Below, one piece after another: positions 23,198 to 36,715 of a stretch of DNA of 64,000 bases. How positions within the stretch are numbered: the stretch's first letter is position 1; each line of letters starts with the position of its first letter. The stretch comes from Thuidium tamariscinum. Taxonomy: Eukaryota > Streptophyta > Bryopsida > Hypnales > Thuidiaceae. The DNA is taken from assembly GCA_947034885.2 (NCBI GenBank), contig OX344749.2:49381682-49445681 (forward strand), read 5' to 3'. Under the pieces are notes generated by a model, which did no database searches, was not told the DNA's origin, and saw only the letters and a program-made list of their open reading frames with translations. A program made the position numbers and the translations under genes.

Positions 23198-26100
23198 CTA
23201 TTTAATTTCACCATTAGCAATAGAGGCAACATTACAGGTGCCAGAAGATGTAGTGAAAGGCACATCTTTGTAATGTGCAACAAGATCACTTCCCGTATGC
23301 AGATCAGGCTGCACACTCTCCCAAATCTTCTTCTTGGGGTTGAGGATATCATCAGGCTGCCCAGGAAAGCCATGAAATGTCACCCTCTCACCAACTTTGG
23401 CATCTTCAGGAGGAGACACCAACTCAACCTCTGTATGATCAGCATTCGAAGCTGCCAACACCATGGCTTGAGACTTGATCCCCCTCATTGCTGCTGGCTT
23501 CAAATTGCAAAGCACACACACCTTCCGGTTCTGTACACCAACAAGATGCAACATTCTTAGTTCTCATATTCAAGAGAGGATTTCAAAGCACTAAACAATG
23601 AGTTATTTAAATACAGCATAAGTTACAAATTGATGAAGTTTGGAGAAGAAGGGTCCCAATCAAAAGCTTAGACTACTCTAGAAGCATGAGTACTACGTCT
23701 ATGAGGTATCTCATGGAAGCAGCTCTGACTGCAAACCAAACAAGAATCTCAGATTCTTTAGAGTCACAAGTTTAAAATGAAACTAATATCATAAATAAAT
23801 GACATTTGAGCCCACAGAAAATGGACCCCATTACTAACTTTGTATGTAACTAGAGCCCCATCACAAGTGTCCATCACACACTAAAACTCTCCATAACACA
23901 AGTCGAGAGTAGTAAATCACATACCTGCATCTTTTCAAGAGAGATAAACTTGACAAGACCACTAACAACTGTCCTCGGAGTGGGCTCTCCGACATCAATT
24001 TGCTCCACGTACAATGAATCAGCATCTGGATGCTTCTTCACATCTGTAATAAGACCAACTCGGATATCCAGTCTGGAGACATCCACAGGCAGATCCTTGA
24101 CCACAGCTGGAGTTTTCTTCCCTGTTGTGGCACCTTTGCCGCCCTTCTTTCCTTTTGTTGCATTATCTGATGCAAAATCCCCAAATGGAGATAAGTAGGG
24201 AGGACCAGTTCCTTACATCTAGAAGAAAGACAATCTCAAAAGAAAAACATTGATTTACAACAGCTAACCAAGCAGTAACAATTCAAATATCGTTTCATAA
24301 CTTATCAAAACCAAAACGTGTCTCGTTCCAGATAGAGGCTGTACCTGTGGTTGAACTTGACACCGACAGAGCCGCAGTTGCAGATTCCAATGCTGCAGCT
24401 CGGTCTGCCTGACTGCCTGCGAACTTCTCTCTGTAACTATCCACCTCTTCATCTTTCTGGAATAACGCACATGAACTCAGCTCTAATTAGAATTGCCATG
24501 AACTGGACAAGGTGCTCATGCTGTACCAACAAAACACTAGCAAAGCTAAACACTGTGTCGTTGCACTATTTAAAAACAGACAAAACTTGCCCTTCTACAT
24601 AGAAAGCAGTAAGATGAGCAAGAGACCTATCCTTGTGATTGTTAAGGACTAAACTAATGCGGAGGTAGTGGGAAAACTACCATTTCTGCAAATATCGGCT
24701 CAGGATTTCCGATAGTGTGCCCAGATTGGACCAGAGTCCACGGCTGAGAAGCTCGTTGCAAATCACCATCTTCATCCACAAGCTTCATGGTTGCTATCGG
24801 AAGATTCAATTGCCCAAGAACCTGCATATGCAACAGGTAAGTCCAAAAACATCTTTGTAGAACTTGGCCAGAGATAATTATAACTATCATCAATCGACCC
24901 CTTCCTAGAAGCCGCATCCGTTCAGTCTCTCAGCAGCTAAATACAAACACCATATGAGAACTAGCCAAACTTAACCCTGAAGCTCTCCGACGTCCATATT
25001 CTGGACGATGAATAGAGGCCTTCAAGGTACTGTTTCATCCAATTAACTTCTCATTTATCAAATGTAACACTTGAATCTAGAGAAGACAACCTTCCTTAAT
25101 GACCAAATTCATTAACTTCTGGAAAATGAAATATCTGTACACAGCTATAAGCGAAAATGAGCAAAAATTCAAAAAAGGATTGAGACGTTTCAGGGTTAAA
25201 ACAACAACACATTAGGATGCCTGAAAAGCAGCTGAAAACAATCGAAATGCATATTGCCATCAATTACCTTCTGGGAGAATGAGGGCATAAAAGGCTCAAG
25301 AAGTGTAGCCAAAAGATGCACCACCCCAACTGATGTCTTCAACACAATGGCACATGAAGGGTGATCCTCCTTATACAGCCTCCAAAATTGACTCTCCTAC
25401 ATAATTGTCAAGACAAAATATAAGTTGCCAATTAACAGTGCAAACACAGACACTCCAACAATTAAAGCATCCAATACAATAAGATGGCAAAGTACACTTC
25501 TACCGTCAAAATGTACCATCCATCCTTCAAACAAATTAAGTATTCAATTAACATACCTGCAAATACAGATTGCCAAGACTGGATACTTGCATCGCAGCTT
25601 TAAGACCACCCTTCAGTTTCACTGCCTCCATACTCTTAATGTAGTCATCAAGAGCGGCACTGATCTTTATGGCAAAGTTCTTCGTGAGTTCGTGTTCCTC
25701 GGGATTTCCGACTTCTGGAATAACTTTTCCAAAACCTCCTTCCCCTGCAATCACAGGAAATACTTCAGCTATTTTAAATACATGAAATTAAAAACTGAAT
25801 ATTTGACAGTTGCCTACGATCTGATTCAGCCTCGAAGTCATTTCTGATCGAGATCTGCCAAGCTTCTCTAAATAAAAATTTATAGGGTACTCAATAAGAA
25901 TTTGTCGAGAAGTTGAAAGCTACGAACCTGCTGGCTTTGCTAGAAAAGAAAGTGTTCGATGGACAAAGTTGCCAAGATTCTTAAGCAATTCATTGTTTTG
26001 TTTTGCTTGCAAGTCTACCCACGTAAACAGTGTATCTGATACCTGCACAGTTACATTAATGGCCATTGGTTAGCAACAAAGCACATGGTTGTCATAGGCT

Positions 26101-28959
26101 CAACCTCCGATAATCTTGAATGTATAGCGACTTTCAAAGAGAACATGTATATACCGTCAAAGGTTGATTTAGACAATATGTAAGGCAACAAGAAGCAAAA
26201 GGTACCTCTGGTCGGTTTGTCAGAAGGTAGTATCTCCAAACTTCAACGGGTATGTTAGTGCTCTTCACATCGTTTCCAAAGACACCGACTCCTCGACTCT
26301 TCGAAAACTTGCCTACACAACACCAGAAGCCGCAATGAGTTTCAATACTACACTACCTAATGTACAGAAATAAAGGCATTCAAATTGTGAAACACTATAA
26401 AAGACTGCCAACAGTCCAAAAAGAGTACACACCTGACTCATACATCAGATATTCAGTAACACTGATTGTCCTCATTAAAGTCCATGGCTCTTCAGTGCCC
26501 AAAAGCGTGCATGGGAAGATAACCTGAAAGAGAGAAACACATCAATCAGACATCTAAATACAGATCCTCAAATTCCAAACATTAAGGACATCATGTTTAT
26601 GCTCACATAAAACACATAAAACTCTAACAAGATGTATTGGGGACAATGCATGCAAGTGGAAAAAGGTAACATCTGCATTACCGTATGGAATGGCACGTTG
26701 TCTTTTCCCATAAATTGAACGAGCTCCACATCCTTCGGAGATTTCCACCATTTCTCCCATTCAGGAGTGTAATTAGCCGTAATTGAAATATACCCAATGG
26801 GAGCATCGAACCAGACATAAAACACCTGAAAGCTCGACAAAGAAACAAGGAGTTAGGACTCACAATCCAAGACATTGCACAATGCATTTTTCCAATATTC
26901 CAACTAAAGCAAACATTCCACACTCCAAGTACGTGCATGTTGGAGACTGTCTTCAATACCTTCTGAGAAAACCTACTCTCGAAGAATGTTTTTACAGAAA
27001 TTCATCATATGATATTTTTACCGAATTTCTCTCTGCCTCCAGTGCATAAGGAGAAGAAGAATCATACAAAACATTAGCTCTAGACTTCCTAAGTCACTCT
27101 TATGCATTGCAATATGTTACCTTTTCTTTATACTTTTCAAGTGGAACTGGGACGCCCCACTTAAGATCTCGCGTGATGCACCGCTCTTTCAGCCCATCGC
27201 GAATCCAGGCATTAGTTTGCTGGATAGAGTTGGAACTCCAACCGCCTTTCTTCGACGTGCTAGTAATGTAGGACTGCAGTTGGTCATTAAGACCAGGGAG
27301 GTCCAGAAAGAGGTGATCCGTTGGCCGCATCTCTGGAGTGTTACCACACACCTGTGATAGCAACGGAACACCTGTTAACTAAAAAAATTGACAAGCCGTA
27401 TGCGCCAAATAGAATAATGAGGAGAAAATTTGACACTATGATTACACCAGTACATGAAAGTCCATCAAGAGAAAAAAACAAATGTAGCCTACTACATTGT
27501 GGTTTGAAAATGACCATTCCAATCATATTGTGAAAATTACAATTCACAAAAATCAAAATTCTCTTTCAATAGAACCACTGAAGAACCTTGCACCTGCTGA
27601 TCAATAAAAAGATCAAACTGGAAAAATGAAAGTCTTCATATGATGTACTCAAAAGTTCATAAAAACCATGAAGCTCAAATTGGTACACGGGTTCACTTAG
27701 GGGTTACGCAAATTAAAACCTCACCTTGCACCTAGGGTTGCCCAGCTCATTAGCATTCAGGAGCTTCCCACACACATCGCACTGATCCCCTCGAGCATCT
27801 TCGTAACCACAGCCAGGAGTTGGACATGTACCCTCCACCAATCTGTCAGATAAAAACCGGTTGCAGGTGGTGCAAAATGGCTGCAAAAATTCAACCCGCA
27901 AAACATGAGATGTTGCATAAAGCATCATGCGTATCATTGAACCTCGTCACCTCCAAAATCAGTTTTTTGCATCCACCTCTAAGACATCTCTTCTCAATGC
28001 TCTTAGCTAAATGGTGATCGCTCCTAGCCCTAGAACAGATTTCACCAGATAAAAAATATAACCATAAAACATTTCACTAGTTGAATGTTCGAGAGGTTGA
28101 AAAAACTAGATCTCAAATAGAAGCTCGAGCTCACAAACCTGAATCATGGTATTTTCGTTCAAACGCTTCTTCTCGTACAAAGACAAGAAAATAGATTGCG
28201 CAATCTCAGTCTGCTGAGGTGTGGAAGTCCGTCCAAACTTATCAAAGTCGATATCAAACCACTCGTAAATATCTTTATGAATAGTGTGGTATCTGCAGAA
28301 CAAACATTCAAAAAAGAGTCGGTAAACCCTAACGATCGCATCATGAATAGCGTGGTATCCACGGCAGACATACAAATTCAGTCAATAAACCCTATCAACC
28401 ACAAAAACGCCGGCAACTCTACCAAAACACGAGAAACGCACATGAAACTATCAAATCAGCTCGAGACAGCAGAAAATCTAAACCCGATTGACGAACCCTA
28501 CTTGTCACAAATTTGGCGCGGTGTTAGCCCCTCCTCCAATGCCTTGGTCTCGGTAGCAGTCCCATACTCATCAGTTCCACACATGTAGATGACATTGTAA
28601 CCCCGTCTCCGACAGTAACGAGCGTACACATCGGCACTCAACACACCTGCAAGCGCATTCGACACATTTTCAGCTCAATCAGATTTTCGGAAGAAATTGA
28701 TTCTGTGCAGCTATCTAGAGCTCGGAGTTCAAATTCATTAACCTACAGACAGAAACGAAGAGGAAAATCGCGACACAGACTTGATGACTACGAAATCAAG
28801 GCTAGGGTCCAATTACTCACATCCGATGATGGTTCCCAAGTGCGGCACATTGTTCACGTAGGGTAGGGCGCTTGTGACCATGATATTGCGTTTTCCAGGC
28901 AGTGGCGCCCGCACAGCTCGAGGCTCTCGCACGGCATGGAAGCAATCCGGGTTCCCCAT
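23198..28959 (-). CDS. Methionyl-tRNA synthetase, cytosolic type, 15 coding exons
   Basis: Charges tRNA-Met with methionine using ATP. Coding exons, 5' to 3' on the minus strand: 28959-28821, 28646-28502, 28292-28139, 27880-27725, 27351-27121, 26825-26682, 26523-26433, 26312-26206, 26042-25928, 25744-25557, 25396-25268, 24821-24681, 24456-24345, 24166-23925, 23530-23198. All junctions are GT-AG and keep phase, giving 2,427 nt and 808 aa, close to plant cytosolic MetRS. Seen in it: the class I HIGH-type motif HLGT (residues 40-43) in [14 protein letters not shown]; Cys-knuckle zinc region after residue 147 (PFCTTCNRF...CDVCGKLL); [12 protein letters not shown]; the KMSKS-type loop KFSKS (355-359); and a C-terminal OB-fold tRNA-binding domain (about 640-808, [10 protein letters not shown] to the end) behind a Lys/Gly-rich linker. 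ATG 28959 is the first Met in frame near the motif; an upstream exon is not excluded. Probably an ordinary housekeeping gene. Confidence 0.95.
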
Positions 28960-29043
28960 TTTGCTTCCAACGATGAAGGGGCAGCAAGTTCCAATCCTGA
29001 ACCAGAAGTTTGCAACTGAAGGCAGCGACACAGGGTTTATGAG

Positions 29044-29112
29044 TTCTGGAATTAGGGTTACGAGAGGTCACGTTCCCTGTCACGATCCCGGAGGTCTCGA
29101 ACGTTCTCGAAC
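29044..29112. promoter_or_regulatory. Heat-shock-element-like motifs upstream of MetRS
   Basis: CGAACGTTCTCGAAC (29098-29112) is a perfect three-unit nGAAnnTTCnnGAAn array, the binding site form of heat-shock factors. A second two-unit motif, TTCTGGAA, lies at 29044-29051. They sit about 85-155 bases upstream of the proposed start codon, in the promoter or 5' leader. The match is exact, but binding is inference. Confidence 0.5.
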
Positions 29113-29699
29113 TTTTCTAGTTTCTATTTCTAGTTTCTAGTAAAATAAGAAAATGATTACAGTATTAACTGAAACGAATGGAAACGAAACGAAATATATA
29201 ATAAAATGATTTAAAATGAAATAAAATGAAGCAAAATAAAGAAAAGAAAGGAAAATAAAATAAAGTGAAGTAAAGTAAAATAATACTAAATTTTTTTTAA
29301 ATTCACATTTGTATTTCTACTTTTATTTTTTTGTAGAATTTATCATTAACCCCTAAGTATCCAAATTCATCTTTAGAATTGATGATTTCAAAAAATTCAT
29401 TAAAAAATACTATTTGGAAGAAAATTTTGGAATTGAGATACAAAGTAAAGTTGTAGAATTTAAGTTTTAGATTCTATCCATATAGTTAGATTCACCAATG
29501 CTATCATCAGTATTTTCTATAAATTTGAAAAGAGAAAGTTAATAATTCCTTGTAAATTCAACTACAAGAAAAATATTGTCATTTTTTGAGTAAATTTTAG
29601 TGGAAAGGATTTGAAATGAGGTTCTCTTGATATAATCATTTTTTGGAATTTTTGTACTCTTTAATTTTATGACCTCATTTTTGCAATTCCAAGTTTGAA
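29113..29699. other. AT-rich spacer
   Basis: Includes an A-rich tract with AAATAAAATAAAG-type runs (29200-29285). No gene is supported. Confidence 0.45.
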
Positions 29700-30669
29700 C
29701 TAAGGTTAAGGCACCAATTGTTGACCACATCCAATAGCCAATCTATAAGGATGCCTATTTCTAGTCAAGGCCATAACATATTTCTAATTAGAGCTTGAAT
29801 TGTGTGTTTTTGGTCCTTTCTTAGGGCAAAATTAAGATAGATGCACCCAAAAGCGCCAGGAATTGGGTTATGGGTATTTTCAAGATATAATGGTAAAGAC
29901 TGAATTGAAGAGATGGAAGAGAATTGCAGATAGGGAACCGCAGTCAATATTTTTATTTTCCAAAATATGATACAATAGTAGCGGTATAAAGTTTTGGCAA
30001 TAGAGTGTTTCAAAGCATTTGTAGGCTGTATTGAAATGGAGCTGTAGCATTGAAGAAGTTGCATGCCCAAGCTGGCAGAAGTAATAGAGAAAAAGTTGAA
30101 AATTGTTCCAAAATGTGAAGAAAGTTGTGTCATTTCTATTAATGTTCAATATGAACTACTAGGATGGTTCTCTATAACACATGTTCATTTCAGCTCTTTT
30201 TTCCATAATAATTCCACTATCATCTTAACAATCTTCATTAAGTACCTCATTAAGAATTGCTTTGAACCTGTAAACATTGTATTGTAATTACTAACTGCCA
30301 TATACTAGTCACTAACAACTTCTACCACAACTGAAAACCATTTCACAGTTTTTTTAGGTGGCGGTTTAAGACATTGAGCAATTTTGGGTGTACCCACTAT
30401 AATAAGGTAATGACACATGTCTAAATTAGTGAGCAGAAGAAGTGAATGGAAAGTAGTTATGGCATTATCAAAATTGGGAGACTCTAGACATTGGCTATTG
30501 GTCTAGATTACTTTTTGCTTTCCAAAATTCACTATAAATTCAATTTTGAAGGTTTTGCTATCCCCATATTTCTTATCTTCCTACATGGGAAAAATTCCCA
30601 CCACCTTATACTATGCAAAATTTGCTTTGAGATTTCTTAAATAGTCAGCTAATGGTGCCTCAACCTTAG
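29700..30669. mobile_element. R1-family element, long copy (970 bp)
   Basis: Ends form an inverted repeat: CTAAGGTTAAGGCACCA at the left and TGGTGCCTCAACCTTAG at the right. The outer parts match R1 at 3715 and 16711, for example CTATCCCCATATTTCTTATC near 30570 and a block around TTAGTGAGCAGAAG. About 600 bp in the middle (roughly 29785-30390) is absent from the other copies. It is either a nested insertion or part of the longer parent from which the short copies were deleted. No protein is recognised. Confidence 0.55.
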
Positions 30670-31290
30670 AGTCAATTCAAATCAACCACTTGACATACGT
30701 CTACATTTGTAATTTTAGAGAAATATGTACTCTAGTAACACCAAATCCAACCCTTGGATAGAAAAGAAATCTGGATTTCAATCTGTACATTGTTTAGAAA
30801 TTGGACATTGAAGCGCTCTAGGGTTAAGGTTAAGTTGCTAGATTTACAGTTGATGCATATTCTACTTCTATTGGTTTATGAAAAGAAAAGAGATAGATGT
30901 GATGAAATTTAAAAAATGCAAAGGATGCATTTGCTTTGGGGAATCAATACATATATTCCCTCTCTTCTACTAAAAACCTTCAAATTGGGTGGAATTTTGT
31001 CTCACTAAAAAACTCTTTGATTATGACCATCGAGTGAATGTTTGTCATATTGGAAAATCTTGTGGAAGCAAACTTAAAATAATCTAGGAGTATTCTTCTA
31101 GTCTAGCAAGCTTGGCCTTGCCCGTATGAGGCATCCTATATTAATTACTTCCTGAGACAATAATGTTGGCAATGAATTTAGTCACCACTACAGCATTGTG
31201 AAAATTTATTCATAAAGTGGGCTAGGTTTCCTTGTTGGAGATATTTAGGTTGGAGAACATGTTTCTAGTATCCCATTGTTGCCAATACCA
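30670..31290. other. Gene-free AT-rich stretch
   Basis: No supported gene or delimitable element. Confidence 0.4.
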
Positions 31291-31294
31291 TTTA

Positions 31295-32262
31295 ACCCAT
31301 AAACGGTCCAAGAGACCAAAAGTATCCTCAAAGTTTCAAAGTCCAATTCAAAGTATTGTAACTTTTGCATCTAATGTCCAAATTCAATAAAACTTGTAGG
31401 AAAATTTGTTCTCACTCTTCTACTTTGTGTGGTAAAATTTACAAAACAAACTAAGATGTAATGATTTTTTGAGAACCAATCGAAGTTCCTAGGTTCAATT
31501 TGATTTTACCAAATTGCAATTGATGGCTACAACTATTGGGGCTTGTATCCCTTTGTCTAATATTTCTTTTCAATAAAAAAATTGGGGTTATGTTCTTCTT
31601 AAATTTTGTTTATTGTGGTCAAATTTATATAACAGTCCAAGTTGTTTTGAATGTTTGGGAGCAATTCAAAGTTCAAAAACTAGACATTTTGTGAACTTCA
31701 GTAGCTTGTTTCTTCTTCATATAGTATTATAGTGTTGGTTTCTAATTTAAATTTTTTGAAAAGTAGCACATTTTAGTCTAGTTTGTGTGGCTAAAATTGC
31801 ATATCAATCTAAGAAGTTATGAGTGATTGAGAAAAAATTTAATAAAAAGAATTAAAACCCTAGATGTGTTTTTTGTAACTATTTTTTGACAATTCAAAGC
31901 CATTTTGTTGGCACAAAGAGTCAATTGAATGATACTTTCTTTCATCAATGTGCTAGTATGTTGTTTTTGAATCACTTTATAGCTCATAGTTTTTTCATTG
32001 ATTGTGTTTAGAAATCAAATTTAATCTCCAAATGTGTTTTTAGGAATATTTTAGCATCCTTTCTCAACACTGTAACAATAAAATTTCTAAATCTATATGC
32101 CCAATAGATTCCCAAATGACTTCAAATTTGATTCACGTCATCTACAATATGTACACTACAAGATTGTACAATTGAAATTTCCATACCTTAATGACATTAG
32201 ACCTATAACACTTCAAAAGCAACGATGATTTTAACCCCCAAATGGTCTTGGGCCTTTAGGGA
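31295..32262. mobile_element. Probable non-autonomous TTAA element (968 bp)
   Basis: Flanked by TTAA at 31291-31294 and 32263-32266. The left end reads CCCATAAACGGTCCAAGAG and the right end, inverted, TCCCTAAAGGCCCAAGACC. They align with a few changes over about 20 bases. Target and CCC-type ends fit piggyBac-like non-autonomous elements. There is no coding sequence. Confidence 0.45.
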
Positions 32263-32347
32263 TTAAATCATCTAAAGTGATAGAGTTGGTAACATTCACA
32301 AACTTTGCTCAAATATTATACTTTCCACAAGAATTTTAGGTATTTAA

Positions 32348-32569
32348 CCCTGGAAGGATGCAGGGGGGCTCTATGAAATTGATGATTTCTAAAACTATAG
32401 AAATCATTGTTAATAAAATATTCAAAAAAAATCATTTGAAGTCAAAGAACTATAGAAGATCTCCACTTCCCACTCCTAAAATCAAGGACGAATGATTGCA
32501 ATTCTGTCCTAAATGCAAAAATTCCTTGTCATCCATCAAACCTCTTTGGTTTGCCGCGGTGTTCCAAGG
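32348..32569. mobile_element. 220-bp TTAA MITE (piggyBac-like), copy 2
   Basis: A 222-bp element between TTAA at 32344-32347 and 32570-32573. Left end CCCTGGAAGGATG; right end inverted CCTTGGAACACCGCGG. The interior shares CTATAGAAGATCTC, CCACTCCTAA and TTGCAATTCTGTC-type blocks with copy 1 at 3395-3615. Confidence 0.75.
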
Positions 32570-32573
32570 TTAA

Positions 32574-35239
32574 ATGGTAGCTCCTAAGGTGGATTTTTTT
32601 GCATAGACCTAAGGAATGGATAACTTATTCTTGAGTGCATGTATTGTTGGTACTATGACTAAAAACACAATTAATCCCTCAAGGGGAAGATTTTTAGAGG
32701 TTTTTAGTAGGACAAAAGGAATAGTTTGCTTATTTAAATGAAAAAAAAACTACCCTACACTCGAGTGAGATTTGTCAAAAAATAATTCAAAATATAATTG
32801 AATATGGTGTGTAATGAAATTCTCATTAATTCTTACGCAACATAATTGAAATGTATAAAATTTTAATGAAAAAAATTTGAATCTTGGAAAAATAATGAAA
32901 AGTGAAATAGAAAAAGTAATATGGTGTAGATTGCTTTCTCAATGCAATGATGGTGTAAGCTTAACTTAGTCACAACCTTACTCATGACCTGCTGCTACAC
33001 GTCACACGAATTTGGTAAAGCCTTGAATATTGCAGTAATGACCATAGTGAAGCTATTAGGACCTTGCCAATAAATCACCATTTTTAGATGCTACTATACT
33101 AGAGTTTTAAGATCACTTAAAATAATATACAAATTTTGTTCAACACTACCTTTAATCACCTATGTACTTTGATACACTAGTTGATATAGTAGGGTGTGAT
33201 TAGGCAAGTATAACTATATTATTTAAACTAATCATCTTACAAGATTTTTAATAATAGCTAAATCCAACAAGGAGACATTGACTATTGTATTTTTGTTCTA
33301 AATTTAGAAGAAAATATTGAGTGATGTTGTATATTATTGCATACTATATTCTAATTGACTACACTATTCTTGTTGGTTTGAACCATTGAAATTCTTTAGA
33401 TGTCTTTGGAAACAAGATCATGATGGCAACATCATGAAAATGCCTTACATGCATATAGGTTTACAAATTGGCTAACCATTAGATTTTTTAGGGGCCTTCG
33501 GAAGACTACAAGTTCCCAAATTATAAGAATCCTTTGGAAACTCTAGAAACTCTACTATATAAGCAAATCTGGCATGGTTAAAAGACTACCATGTTAGATA
33601 ATATTAATTAATTAATTATTAAATAAATTGAAATTGAAAATTTTTTAATCAATTGTCGATTTTTTTATACTTTATCAAATTTTTGAAAAAAAAATTATTT
33701 TGATTTTTGACTAAAAAATTCAGACCAGTATAGGTTCGTTCATAGTGTAGGGAACAATTTGGGGGAACAACCTTGAAATAGTCTTTTAGAGGCCTGAAAT
33801 AGTATCTAATGATTGTAATATGTTTAAATTTGTTGGTATGATCTTTGTGCTCTTTGTCAAAGCAATGACAAATGTAAGTAGATTGAAGACATTTGTTGCA
33901 TCCTCACTAACTTCACAATTGTTTTCTCTTATTTTGGGGATGGGCATAGGAGAGTAATTTTGATATTCTCTAAAAATTTCTATACTACTTTCTCATATGA
34001 TTCTACATGCTTATGTCTTCCCACACCTAGGAAGGATAAATAATGAGTTGCTTTGTGTATTTTACAAAGAAATATAATTTTATCATACAGAGATTGGTGA
34101 CACTTGTACTTTATTTGACAAAATATCATTCTTGCATCTTCCAAAATTTGTGTGTTTGCTACATTTTTACATATTACTTATTCTAGAGCAATTTCTCTTT
34201 CTTAGAAGCTTTTAGTTGACATGGTTACAAGTTGGGAAGCTTGGGTACTTCATCACACCTTGTAATCCATATTATATGCATTGAGTTTTTATACTACACA
34301 CACTATTTAGCTATTTACAATGTACAACAAGGTTCGATTAAACTATCTCTCAAGTGTAAAAATTGGAATATGGATATTCTTTGTCAAGCTTTCATATGAA
34401 TATAAGCTTCAAGAGGAGCTTATTGGAACAAAATTGGACAACCATTAGATGAGATTTGTGGCAAGGAAAGGGCCATTTCAAGCTTGTTCCCCTTGCTTTG
34501 AACCAACAATATGTTGTCAAAATATTAAATATTAAAATTAATTTAAAAATTACATAATTAATTTAAAAATACTATTAATTTATTAAAATAATAATAATAA
34601 TAATAAAATTATTTTTTGATACAACTAAAGTTTAGCCACATCAAACTATATAATTATATAGTAGAGTTTCTACCATCTAGGAACTTGGGGGAACTTGCAG
34701 AAATTTGCAACCACGGGTGGATCACTTAGTGCATTTTAAAAACGACGTGCGGTAGAAGATAGTGAGGATTTAATTCATTTGAGGGAAATATTATAATTTT
34801 TTTACAACTACATTAGACAACATTCAAAGTGAAGGATTTCGTTATAATTAATTTAAATAGACTATAAATGTGGGCCTTTAATTTTTCTTACAAGTAATTT
34901 AGTGTAGAGGATCTTAAAATATGTATGTGCTATATTGTATTTATGTAACCTTGTACAACTGTAACTGTAAATGGACTCCTAGTTGGACTGCCAGTCTAGC
35001 ATCCAAGGCCCAATTGTACTAGATGAACTTGTTGACAGTGTTTCCCTATGGATAGATGATCACAAGCTATTATTTGTACACTAATCAAGTCTCTGAATTT
35101 GTATTCCAATCTTGATTCTTAAAACAATGAACAAAGTCTTCAAAGGGTGGAGTATGAATGACAACTAAACCCTAGAACCCAAAGCATTCCTAAAAAGTGT
35201 TAAAGAAAACATATTGCAAATATCAATGAAACAAAACCA
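32574..35239. other. Gene-free AT-rich stretch
   Basis: No supported gene. The motif GTAGAAACTCTACTATATA near 34670 (inverted) has a partner AGAAACTCTACTATATA near 33545, which could be the ends of a 1.1-kb element, but no other support was found. Runs of TTAATTAATTA near 33605 and AATAATAATAA near 34590 are simple sequence. Confidence 0.4.
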
Positions 35240-35560
35240 TAAATACCCTAAAGTTCAAGGAAAGAGTCAGGAAAGAAAATGGAATTAGAAAGGGACCCTA
35301 AACCTAAAATACCATAAATATCAAATAAAGTGTTCAACATCAAAAAAATGGATGTTAAAATGAAAGCAATCAATGGAATACCATAACTTTCAAAGAAAGT
35401 GTTCAAGAAAAAAAAATAGGAATAAAAGGCAAACAAAAAATGAAATACCAAACAATTTAGAGAAGGTGGCAAAGAAAAAAAAATGGGAGTAAAAATGGAA
35501 AAAAAAACCTAATACCATGCAATTCAGTGGCAATGTTAAAGAAAAAAAAATGGGACACTA
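35240..35560. repeat. Degenerate A-rich tandem repeat, unit about 75-85 bp
   Basis: Four or more imperfect units each contain an ATACCAT or ATACCAAA block, then AA(A/G)GTGTTCAA or AAGGTGGCAAAG, then a run of A followed by TGG. No coding potential. Confidence 0.45.
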
Positions 35561-35879
35561 ATTGAAAACAATAGCCTGTGCAATGCCCACAACCACATTA
35601 CATCCAAATAAGGTCTTTGAGAAAACAAATTGGAAGTAAGATGAAAATAAAACCCCAAAATAGCATTCAATCTACCACAAGTGCAAAAAGGTTTAAATAT
35701 TCACAAATATGTGTCAATTTTTTTCCCAAATAGCATGCCAAATACTGGCTTCAACTTTACTTTTCAATTAATTTTTTTCCTTATAAGGAAAATAGGTTGC
35801 TAAAATTAAAAACCATCACTTTCGTATAAGTAATATAGAGTATCATAGTATAGACAAAAATTTTGAATTATATAATTAT

Positions 35880-36715
35880 AGTGGCAATGTAGGTTGTACT
35901 TAGAGTGGATAGTAAGAGGCATCTTTAGGAGGAATTTTATACATATTTTAAAAGGGATATAGTACCCATTTTTCTATTGAACGTAAAACTTTTACATTCA
36001 ATCTAGAACCCTAATTTCTTCAACAACTTTGTCTTCAATCTCATGTCTCATTCTCCTTAGTTGTCCCTTCATGCTCCTATACTGTCTACAAATGACAAAG
36101 AAAGCATCATAAATACAAAAACAAGTGAATAAAAAAGCATCAACAACAAGAATAACGAAGACAATCAAATAATGACAATAATACGACTATCATAAAATGT
36201 CAACATTCAAAATTTCAAACATACTCTAATACTAAATTCTTTATTCAAAATTCACAAGCACTTCATTCAACCACAATTCAATTGAAAGAGTCAACATGCT
36301 TACAAATCAAGATACAAATTGCCAAACCCTAAATCTTCTAATTCACCTCCAAATACTATACGTAGTGATGCAAATTGCTCAACATGACATTGTAGTGCAA
36401 AATCTTTTTCTACATGCATCAAGTTGGTTTTCTACTTTCGAAAATGATATCAAAATTACAAGCAAATACAAAACAATAGGTAGTTGGCTCTTCTAGAAGA
36501 ATATAATAGCTAACAACTTAGTGAAACACTTAAGGTCCTATGTTTCATCTTTGGCTTACCTTTTGTATTTTGGTTTGCTTTGTCTCCTTCTATAAAGAGC
36601 TTAGTATTGTTGGCTTACTGCACAATAAGAAAAAATAAAAAACCATAGGTCATAGCATGTTGCATTAAAAATAGCTTTCAAAAATTAAAAACTTCAAATA
36701 GTACTTGCAATGAAA
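35880..36715 (-). repeat. Dispersed repeat, copy B (inverted to 1-900)
   Basis: Inverted, close relative of the window's first 900 bases. It has the same short coding-like tail (QLRRMRHEIED...) at 36002-36088, read on the minus strand, and the same ACTTGCAA end at 36703-36714. The two copies differ by scattered substitutions and a few short indels. Confidence 0.6.

Noticed and set aside
28813-29083. Longer N-terminal readings of the methionyl-tRNA synthetase
   Set aside because: The in-frame extension has no ATG (it would start at GTG), and the ATG-like alternative is in another frame; ATG 28959 is preferred.
32232-32266. A very short TTAA-to-TTAA segment
   Set aside because: Better explained as the right end of the 31295-32262 element with an incidental internal TTAA.
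33540-34680. Possible 1.1-kb element with GTAGAAACTCTACTATATA ends
   Set aside because: Only about 17 bases match at the two ends and no target duplication or second copy was seen.
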